Source: Mycogone perniciosa
Taxonomy: Eukaryota > Ascomycota > Sordariomycetes > Hypocreales > Hypocreaceae
Length of the DNA: 64,000 bases
Reading direction: 5' to 3'
Assembly: GCA_025331125.1 (NCBI GenBank)
Contig: JAOALB010000057.1
Coordinates: 1-64,000, forward strand
The notes below the pieces were generated by a model. It saw only the letters and a program-made list of their open reading frames with translations. It was not told where the DNA came from and made no database searches. The translations under genes were made by a program, and so were the position numbers. The first letter of the stretch is position 1, and each line of letters starts with the position of its first letter. Of the stretch, positions 55,510 through 64,000 are shown one piece after another.

Positions 55510-56293
55510 ATATAATCCCAATCTTCTCAATGGAGCCATTTCCGTTGACAGCAAGTCCTTTGTGCTCAACGGCGACAATATCTCCTATCGCTTCCACGTC
55601 GACGACGACACAGGCAATCTCATCTCCGACCTCCCCAGAGTGCGTTGCCGTATTCTCAAATCCTGACATTGGAGCATGTCGTGCAAATTCCACAGCTTAT
55701 ACCGCAAGTACTTGATCAAGAGCAAATTTGCCACGGAGATGCGCCCCGTGCTGCTCAACAGCTGGGAGGGCCTCGGCTTCGATTAAAATGATACCACTAT
55801 TTACCTCTTGGCCCAGGAGTCTGCCAACCTTGGCGTCTAGCTCTTTGTGCTGAACGATGACTGGTTCGAACCGGAGATGGTCAACACCAACTCCAGCCTG
55901 TGAGAAGCATGCCGACTAGGCGATCCATGCTAGGTCGCACCCTCGCACATTACCGAGAAAACAGCCAGTTCACAACGTAGCACTATAGGAGGGCTGCGCA
56001 TCAGGGGGCGACATGTGGCGACTCCATCTGCCGGAGGAGTCGAGTTGGCCGGCAGCGCTGTCTATCTCAGCGGATGGCAACCAGGCAGTATGGTTTTATT
56101 TCCAGATTCAGGCGAGCGTGACACGGTTAGCCAGTGTTGTGGTTGCAGGGTTGGACGCGCAGGCAAGTATCGGGTTGATGGGAACCAGACGTTTTCAGGC
56201 GCCACGTTGATGAATATTGGACTATATTATCAGTTTAAAGGGGATTACGATAGCAAGGTTGTGGAGAGGCTGTCAGGGCTGGTTGACGTATGA
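55510..56293 (+). pseudogene. Decayed GH36 alpha-galactosidase
   Basis: Intact family members (about 750 residues) remove terminal alpha-galactose from oligosaccharides. Here an N-terminal fragment AISVDSKSFVLNGDNISYRF (about 55530-55590) is followed, after a gap, by YLIKSKFATEMRPVLLNSWE, then FD*ND, LAQESANLGV*LFVLNDDWF and EPEMVNTNSSL; the asterisks are in-frame stops. A jump then leads to AIHARSHPRTLPRKQPVHNV, and another to the C-terminal FYFQIQASV, with GNQTFSGATLMNIGLYYQF in a second frame. At the WF residues the DDGWF and GIWFEPEMVN regions, normally some 50 residues apart, are fused, and the part with the catalytic Asp (usually KWDMNR) is gone. Beyond doubt inactive. It was probably transferred or duplicated and then lost. 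Confidence 0.8.
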
Positions 56294-57759
56294 TGTACGA
56301 GCTATGACGACAGTGAAATAACGAGACAGGATGACAGCAACGGACAGGACTGCGTGGCTTCAGAGCATACAGAATGTTCACTGGATACATTTCTATCATG
56401 TGGAGCTAATGCATTAGACGATGGTATTGCACATGACCACCTCGCCTTGTACTGCATCTCAGGGCAACAAAGGAATCACCAATCCCACCAAATGTCTCCG
56501 TTCGCTAGTTTCACAGCGATGTATTCTTCAGTAAAGCTTTCCGCACGATCACCAATTGAAGCTTCTCTGGCCAAGACGGTGACCCGTCTGGCCCGTCTCT
56601 CTTGATATTCCGATCATTGATCCGTATACCTGACTGGCGAGTTCGCATATCAGTCCAGAAAGCATAGTGCTCCTCGCTTGACCGTCGCGCCAAGAGATTT
56701 CGACAGGACAGGATACATTTCACTCTTGAGATGGGTTTTGAAGGTCTAGATCTCGATTCTTTTAGTAGCAGTAATGTAGAGTGATAACGGGTGCCAAGGA
56801 AAGTGAATTATTGTGCCGAATGGTAATATCTCCTTGTGTCCGCATCAAGCCCTCCGTGATCTTGTGTGACACCTGCTAAGAATCTCATTGTTATGAATAC
56901 GGTGACGTTGTATTTGCTCGTTGCAATCAATACCTGGACGAGAGTGGCGAAGCCATACATCACTATCTCCATAATCTCAATTCGTTAGCAGAGAATATCG
57001 TGGAAGTTATGACGACAAACCTTGCTGAAATTCGACAAGAAACATGACTTTTGTGTATTGCTTGAACATAACTCAGATATAGGGTGCCGGATTTCCTCCG
57101 TCCGAGGCGAGTCTAGGTGTTTCTGGAATGACGGTCTAGTTCCGAAGGTCCGTCAGGACTAACAAAGCTGAGGGAGTCCTTTCTTGGTCTGAAGCATAAT
57201 TAGTCATAATTATGTGAGGGATAAAGCAGCCGGCAAACCTATATAAACTAGGTAAGCCTAGCACCCCCCATCATAATAGTATCTGAGAAATCTCTAATTC
57301 TCGAAGCTCAGTCTGTCTCGTTCATGGCTGTCTGCTGGTGGGTCAGTTAACTGTGAAGAGCCAAAACAATCTCAATGTACTTACAATTCATAACCCAACA
57401 TGGTGAGAGCTTGTAGTGAGATCCATCTATAAAACATCGAGGGGACACTTTTGATCGATACCAGCTCGATCCTACCCGGTCGAGGATGATTCCTTTATCC
57501 TGACGTCCCTCGTGCCGTATTCATCACATGACAGCACAGCCTCCTTGGTCATTCTAAGCCATCGGCTTCTCCTGCTACTTGCGCAACCAGGGTCGCACGC
57601 TGGATAGTGAGATTCGTGTATTTTGCATGATCTGGAAGACGGTCCGGCTGGCCGTTGTATGTCGCCGTCATCGTGAAATGCAGACTCGGGGAAACAAGTG
57701 CACTCTTTGTCTGGCTTTAGAGCATTCAATAGCTTTATGCCATCAAGTGAGACGTGATT
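56294..57759. other. Gene-poor spacer
   Basis: 1.5 kb without a supported gene. The minus frame at 57472-57729 may include the last remnants of the decayed F-box gene downstream. Confidence 0.45.
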
Positions 57760-58621
57760 TCAGAGCCGATGGCCAAAAAGAGCGCTTTCCGGTAGCAATC
57801 CCAGGCTCTCCCTTAGAGCATCGACTATAACTAGTCGTCCTGGGTCTAGGCTAAGCAATGGAAGAACCCAACTGCTTTTTATTATAGTCCTCGTGGGATA
57901 CTTTGGACTCAAGCGGATTTCCGGGAAAACTGAGAATCTGCAACTATAGATGGCAGCATCCCGAGGTCGATGAGACCGATGATCCGGGGTGAAAAGATGG
58001 CCAGGGTATGTACCATCAAAGCCGTCACAGAATACGGGCTCGCGAGGTTTGCGTATCATCTCTTTAAGCGTCCCGTTTTCTCGAATTTGACGACACGATG
58101 CACAAAAGATATCGGATAATGAAATAGACACAAAGCCATAAGAAATTGATGAAAAGTTTTTCCGATTTATAGTATTTTTATTGCGCTGATGTCGCGTGTC
58201 AGTATCACCGCAACTTCATCAAGTTGCTTCGGATTCGGTTGGTTGAACAAAATACTTCGATAATACTGTGTGCCAAAATCGGTATGGAGCCTGATGAAGC
58301 TAAGATGGTTGAAAAGCGACATGAAAGGTCTTGATGTTTGTCGGAGAAGATAGACTGAATCTATCGGCAGAGAGTGCATAATCCTTCGAAGCAACGGATC
58401 TGGTAGTCGGCATAGTGTAAGTTTGGCCTGTTTGCCTGTGGAACCCCAGCACTGAAGAAACATGTGATTGTTGCTGAGCAGTCCGACAGTTTCCTCTGGT
58501 GGACGGTAGCAGCCTGACTGCCTTTCAGTTTCAGTGGTATCGGCAGCAGAGATAGCAAACGGTGGAACGTCCTGCACAATGTCTTGCAGGTCTCCCAGCC
58601 TTCGTTTAGCTTGGCTTTCAT
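57760..58621 (-). pseudogene. Decayed F-box protein gene
   Basis: LCRLPDPLLRRIMHSLPIDS, then VYLLRQTSRPFMSLFNHLSF (minus strand, about 58290-58410) is an F-box of the fungal type that follows LPDDVLLRI. After about 60 residues the frame stops at 58167. DIFCASCRQIRENGTLKEMI and PVFCDGFDGTYPGHLF, which match the usual continuation (a C-x-x-C, then C.GC...HP.CLFS), lie in a different frame (58131-57990). One base shift near 58190 would join them; I saw no splice pair that does. After HLF the similarity fades. Probably a pseudogene; a short F-box-only product from the first part is possible. Confidence 0.55.
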
Positions 58622-59483
58622 GTTGAAGGTTTAAGTGCTAATAGGCTAATCGATGTCCAGATCAGGGTCAATGAGTGACTTCGTCCCCGTGAGGCACGGT
58701 GCGATGGAGAGTAGGAATGGCTTCTGGGCCACAAAGTTGCAGGTGATAATACGTCTCAAAAACGACTCTTTGTTGGATGCATATAACCTTTTATATGGAA
58801 AAATTAGGCTTTATCTCGATGTATAGGGAGAGTTATGTACATAAACCCACCCACAAGTCACTTATAAACTTAGATTTCCCTTCAAGCTAGGCGGAAAGTT
58901 CGGGCATGTCCAATAGTCGCTTTCCCAACATCTTGGAGGTGAGGAGTTTGATACATGAGGAGGAGGGGAGGCCTATCCTGGAAGGTGACAGGATCACTGG
59001 GAGAGGGAGCCGCTCGGCTCGCACTGGTATGTTGACTCTTGAGAGCTCCTGGACTGGATGGTGTCATCCAATTGTCCGTATCAAGCCTCCTTGCGACTAG
59101 TTTATCGCTCGCATAGATGTTTTCGGTAGGCTTAATTCATGGTGAAAGTGTGTTTGCCAAGAAGGAATTGTTCTGGCTTGCTGAATGTCTGAAGGAGGAC
59201 ACATTTTCGACACTCGATTTCTCAGAATGTCATAGAAGGGCCGATGTGACGGACGTGATATCACTTTTTATATCGACTGTGACTTGTATGAACCGATAAG
59301 GTGCGCTTGATTGAGAATGTGCCTGGCCTACAGACCCATGGGCCGGGCTAGATCAGGACTTACAGCTCCTCTAAGAGCAACATGCCTGGTCTAATGTGAT
59401 ATCGTCGTCTCCTTCGCGGTTGTTTTAACGTGATTTGTCGCCTCTTCAACACGACGGACGTTGATGACTCGATGGCGGTTGTT
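58622..59483. other. Spacer
   Basis: No gene supported. Confidence 0.45.
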
Positions 59484-60424
59484 TTAACGTGGTTGGTCTC
59501 CCTCAACACCACGGACAGGCACAGGGATTCTCGATGAGAGTAGGGTCAATGATTGCCTGAGAGACGTTGGGACTCCTGATGGGCCAAAAATACGCCCACT
59601 GCCGTGACGGCGAGCAGCAAAACCCCGGAGATGAAACACTCGAATGTTCCAACAGTAACCGCAGTCTATGAAAACCCCATCGCTGTAACCGAAATCTTCC
59701 TGTCGTCGTTCGACCTGTTGGTCGGCGTCTACGATCTGCGTGACGCGACGAGAAGGGCCGAAACCCATGGCTGCTGGGGGAAAATGGTCGTTGTCGATCA
59801 GTCTAGTGCTCACTTCAAGGAGCAAAAGGCGTTATGAAAGAACTCGAAATGATCTTGAAGTTGATGACTTGGACAGAAAGGGCGTGTGCTCTTCCCTCAG
59901 CTTTTCTATCTCAAGCGTGCTTTCCGAGTATAACAGAGAAACGGATATACAAGTTGGGCCTGCCATCTCGGTCAGTTAGGGATTATATGCGGTTTCTTGT
60001 AAGAAATTGTGAGCCAACCTGACCTGTAGAGTCCCCTTGGTGGAATGGTGATACTGTTATGGTCCAAAGAAAGCCAATGAAGCTTGATCTCATCCTCACA
60101 GCCAGGGCATATGGGGGAACGTCCGCTGGAGGGAAATAATGATTGCTCAATCCCTGCACCGGTCCTTCTACAAATTATCGAGATGTCGCAAACTTTATGA
60201 GCCCCTGAGAGCAGCGTTAATTAGTATATTCTGGCTCATCGCGACGATCGTGTTCTGGCGTCTTTGCCACCTTGTGTCCCAAGAGGTTCCACAAACCCAC
60301 CAACCTTGCCCATAGCCCGCATTCCGAAGTAAAGCTCACCGAGTTGGAGAAACGATTGGACGAACTGGACCCCGAGAATAAATAATATAACCTTAAGGCC
60401 TGTGTTTTGGTGAGAAATGACCAT
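59484..60424 (-). pseudogene. Possible decayed membrane protein gene
   Basis: Two hydrophobic stretches lie on the minus strand: LKVILFILGVQFVQSFLQL (about 60390-60330) and FECFISGVLLLAVTAVGVFL (about 59650-59590). Between them are protein-like pieces in different frames (CPGCEDEIKLHWLSLDH and FGPSRRVTQIVDADQQVERR). The second membrane stretch is preceded by a stop. No family was recognised, so this is only a suggestion of a decayed integral membrane protein. Confidence 0.3.
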
Positions 60425-61680
60425 TTGCGCTGCTTATTATTTAGCCTAACTCACGCGACCAAGTCAAGTGGAGGCACGTCATTTGCTAATACGGAGGGAG
60501 GGCCATGCTGATATCTACCGAGTGAGTGATCATCTTCGGTGAAGGTATCTATCTATCTAGTATTAAAGAATCTTATTAGCACAAATGGGAAGAAATCATA
60601 TTTCGTCATTCGGACACATTACCTAATTTTGACAGTTCCATTTTCGTTTATATAAACAAGTTGAGTTGAAAATAAAAAGCAGTATTTACAATTCCACCGA
60701 GTCCTTTGTACTCCATTTGTGGCATGCTTATTATTATTTTTAGACACGAATAACCGCCCAACTCTCGTCTTGAAATTGGGATGTCTCTCAGGCTTCGTGT
60801 ACTTGTAACTAACTGGGCACGAACAATCCCGTAACATTGAACCGGAATTTTTTGCACATTAGGCAGCATTGCCATTTCCCAGTTCTGTGGCCTCGACTCC
60901 TCGACTCCTCGAGTCTGCATCTACTTTGTACGCCCACTTCTCGTAGTCTCGTAGTACTACAGGTACTAACAGTACCCACGCGGACCGTCTTGTCTCCGCT
61001 CCGCCCTCTGATGACCATATCACTATCATCACCATCTCTATCTCTATCTCTATCTTCACTATCCCCATTAGCGATCGACCAGCCGCATCAACCAGCAGCT
61101 GGCATCCGCAAAAGGCCCTCTTCTCTCCTATCGCAGCGTCTCGACAACTGCCGCAGTGTCTCGTGACAGCGAGAACATCATCGTTATCGCGACAGTGCCC
61201 GCAGCAGCTGCTGCAGCTGCAATCAGCTGGCCTGGGGCCCTGTGCCGACGCCTTTTCAGCCCTTGGAGACGTCCTATTCTATTCTCCGACGCCTGTCGGT
61301 GTCCCCCCCGCCCACTAACAGGCTCGCTCACAAGGGCAGCAAGCCCAAAGTCGACGATAATCCTCGTTGGGCCTTTCCTCGTCACTCCTCAGCCCGACAG
61401 CAAAGCGAAACGATTCGATTCGATTCGAAATAACGACTGACGACAACGACTTCCATCACGAGAGAATACATACCCGCGATAAGCCACGTTAAGCAGGAAC
61501 AGCAACAGCAACAGCAACAATAACAGCTGCTGCCCGCTCGCTCGCCCGCTGCACCGCCATCTCCCCGAAGCCGCATCGTTTCACAGACCGAGTGCCTCTC
61601 TTCCTCGCTCGCTCTCGCTCTCTCTCGCCCTGTCTACCTCTCTCTACCTTTCTCTCTCCAGATAACAACGAGCCTGGCGG
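60425..61680 (+). promoter_or_regulatory. Promoter and long leader of the Grr1-like gene
   Basis: From about 60840 the plus strand is rich in CT and CTATCT repeats (61036-61060), GCAGCTGCTGCAGC (about 61200-61220) and CAACAG repeats (61497-61520), typical of long regulatory leaders of fungal signalling genes. A CTCTCCAG at 61654-61661 just before the start could be the acceptor of a leader intron. Confidence 0.45.
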
Positions 61681-64000
61681 ATGCGGTCATCTCCGGCATC
61701 GCCCCTCGACGACGCCATGGCTACGACGATGAGGTCCTCTGAGCAGGATGACTCTCGCTCGTCCTCATCAACCAACTCGCCTGCCCCCGCTGACAACGAG
61801 GAGTCAGACTTTTTCCTCGGCGCCAACGACTCGCAGTCCTCCCTTGGCGTCCCCAACTTCCAGGACATGCAGGTCGACGATGCCTGCTGGCCGCCCGTCA
61901 ACCGCCTGCCCAATGAGATCCTCATCAGCGTCTTTTCCAAGCTGAGCTCTACCGCCGACCTGTACCGCTGCATGCTCGTGTCCAAGCGTTGGGCCAGGAA
62001 TGCCGTCGACCTGTTGTGGCACCGACCTGCCTGTACCAACTGGAAGAATCACAGCAGCATTTGCCAGACACTGGGTCTCGAGCGGCCCTTCTTCAACTAT
62101 CGCGACTTCATCAAGCGATTGAATCTCGCCGCCCTCGCTGATAAAGTCAACGATGGCAGCGTGATGCCCCTCGCTGTTTGCTCTAGGGTCGAGCGCCTAA
62201 CCTTGACCAACTGCCGCGGCCTAACCGACACCGGACTGATTGCCCTGGTCGAGAACAGCTCATCCCTGCTGGCCTTGGATATCTCCAACGACAAGAACAT
62301 CACTGAGCAATCCATCAACGCTATTGCCGCGCACTGCAAGCGCCTGCAGGGCCTGAATATTTCTGGCTGTGAGAACATTGCCAATGAGAGCATGCTTACG
62401 CTGGCACAAAACTGCAGGTTCATCAAGAGGGTATGCCGGGGGTCCTTGTATTTGCTTTGTTGCTGTATTTTATACTAACTTTGTGCTCTCTCATCGCAGC
62501 TGAAACTCAACGAATGTACCCAACTTCGCGATAACGCCGTCCTGGCCTTTGCTGAGCAATGCCCAAATATCCTCGAAATCGACCTCCATCAATGCAACCA
62601 AATTGGAAACGGGCCCATCACCTCACTGTTAGCCAACGGAAACTGCTTGCGGGAACTGCGGTTGGCGAACTGCGACCTGATCGATGATAACGCCTTCCTG
62701 TCGCTGCCGCCGAACCAAGTCTACGAGCACCTACGTATTCTGGACCTGACATCCTGCAGCCGTCTTACTGATGCCGCTGTTGAGAAGATCATTGAGGTGG
62801 CTCCCCGGCTACGGAATCTGCTCTTATCAAAGTGCCGTAACATCACTGATGCCGCCATCCATTCTATCGCCAAACTTGGCAAAAACCTCCACTACGTACA
62901 CCTCGGTCACTGCGGGCAGATCACAGATGAGGGCGTTAGGAAGCTGGTCCAAAGCTGCAACCGTATTCGCTACATCGACCTGGGATGTTGTACAAATCTT
63001 ACAGACGAGTCAGTGAAGCGTCTGGCTCTGCTTCCCAAATTGAAGAGGATAGGCTTGGTCAAGTGTAGTTCCATTACTGACGAGTCCGTGTTTGCCCTTG
63101 CCGAGGCAGCCTATCGGCCCCGAGTAAGAAGGGATTCCACTGGGGTGTATGTCGGCGGAGAGTACTACGCTCCGAGCTTGGAGCGTGTTCATCTCAGCTA
63201 CTGTGTCAACCTCACCCTCAGGGTAAGTCTAGTCCATGCTGTTGAAAATACGGCGGCTGACCAGCGTCTAGAGCATCATGAGACTCCTCAACTCATGCCC
63301 TCGCCTCACTCATCTGAGCTTGACTGGCGTGGCAGCATTTCAACGGGATGACTTCCAGCCTTACTGCAGGGCGGCTCCTCCTGGTTTGTCCTCCCAAGTT
63401 GTTTTACTAAACGGCTGTTCGCTAACGGATTTATGCAGAGTTTACGCAACATCAGCGAGACGTCTTCTGTGTCTTCTCTGGCAACATGGTGTCCAAGTTC
63501 CGCGACTTTCTGAGCACTTCACCTCAATTTGAAGATCTGCGGGATAGCTTCACCCCGCGACACCCCACAAGCCGTCGAACCAGTGGCATGCACCGGCCTA
63601 GCAGAGCACCGCACCTCATACCAGAGGCTGACGGATTCGACGACGATATGGGTGATGAGGACAATGATTTTGAGGGGCTAGATGCCAGTGACATGGCTGT
63701 GGATGCCCAAGCCCAAAGTGCCTTGCTGTTTCATCACCAAGCCAATACGCATGCCTCAACCAGCCAGGGAGTGGCCCCTGCAACACCGAGCTTTCTAAAC
63801 CCCTTTGCTGCCATGCTGCATACGCATCACAATCATGCCCATGCGGGCCCTGCGGCACCTGAATACTTCCAACAAAACGCGGAGCTCCTCAGCCCAATGG
63901 CATTCTCGAACTTCATGAGCAGCGAGCTGCCTCTGAGTCCCCGAAGGGCCAGCTTCGCAGGTCCTGCACATCAATCTGGCTCCCGCCGCGCCAGTTCCGC
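61681..64000 (+). CDS. grr1: Grr1-like F-box/LRR protein (partial, 3' end outside window)
   Basis: Exons 61681-62430, 62500-63222, 63272-63383 and 63439 onward, all with canonical introns of 69, 49 and 55 bp that restore the repeat register (CRFIKR|LKLNECTQL, NLTLR|SIMRLL, AAPPE|FTQHQRDVF). An acidic Ser-rich N-terminus is followed by an F-box (about residues 70-115, WPPVNRLPNEILISVFSKLS) and about a dozen cysteine-containing LRRs (CRGLTDTGL, CENIANES, CSRLTDAAV, CGQITDEGV and so on), then a His/Ser-rich tail that runs off the end. Grr1 is the substrate receptor of an SCF ubiquitin ligase acting in glucose sensing and cyclin turnover. An internal ATG at 61717 has the better context (GACGCCATGG). 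Intact as far as seen. Confidence 0.93.

Overview
The window looks like nuclear chromosome sequence from a filamentous ascomycete (Pezizomycotina, probably Sordariomycetes and perhaps Hypocreales). Genes carry short 50-250 bp GT-AG introns. The housekeeping proteins read as fungal: AP-2 mu, Sec72, uL13, a BAG co-chaperone, Aim18 and a Grr1-type F-box/LRR protein. There is an AT-rich DNA-transposon relic with C-to-T decay, and several genes are broken in ways common in fungal accessory regions. The taxonomic call is inference from protein character, not from a database match. No rRNA, tRNA or CRISPR was seen.

Layout. (1) 0-9.3 kb, accessory: a decayed BAHD-type acyltransferase, an intact NAD-binding fatty-acyl reductase-like gene, a decayed multi-pass membrane protein gene and an NmrA-like oxidoreductase. 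(2) 9.5-13.4 kb: an F-box protein and the clathrin adaptor AP-2 mu subunit. (3) 13.4-21 kb: long non-coding spacers with three tandem, same-strand genes for small cysteine-rich proteins that share a motif set; I cannot assign them to a named family. (4) 22.5-39 kb, mostly core genes: a small protein with an internal repeat, Sec72, ribosomal protein uL13 (five exons rebuilt), a UBL-BAG protein that appears to lack an AUG for its membrane anchor, an aldehyde dehydrogenase, a BTB protein, a 1.6 kb element with 44-bp terminal inverted repeats and TA target duplication, a dithiol glutaredoxin with two possible starts, and mitochondrial Aim18. (5) 39-61 kb, gene-poor accessory block: three small secreted proteins (one rebuilt from three exons), a P-loop NTPase, a TPR-CHAT protease-like protein, and at least four decayed genes (a hypothetical protein with two in-frame stops, a WxxIRxAW-type membrane protein, a GH36 alpha-galactosidase with an internal deletion, an F-box gene). 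(6) 61.7-64 kb: the start of a Grr1-like SCF F-box/LRR gene that runs off the window.

The core genes act in endocytosis (AP-2), ER translocation (Sec72), translation (uL13), Hsp70 regulation (BAG), mitochondrial and redox functions (Aim18, glutaredoxin) and ubiquitin-dependent turnover (Grr1). They do not form a single pathway. The accessory blocks look like regions of fast turnover, with decayed metabolic genes beside intact candidate secreted proteins and one TPR-CHAT protein.

Exon boundaries were worked out by hand from splice motifs and reading frame. Residue numbers are approximate where the start is uncertain.
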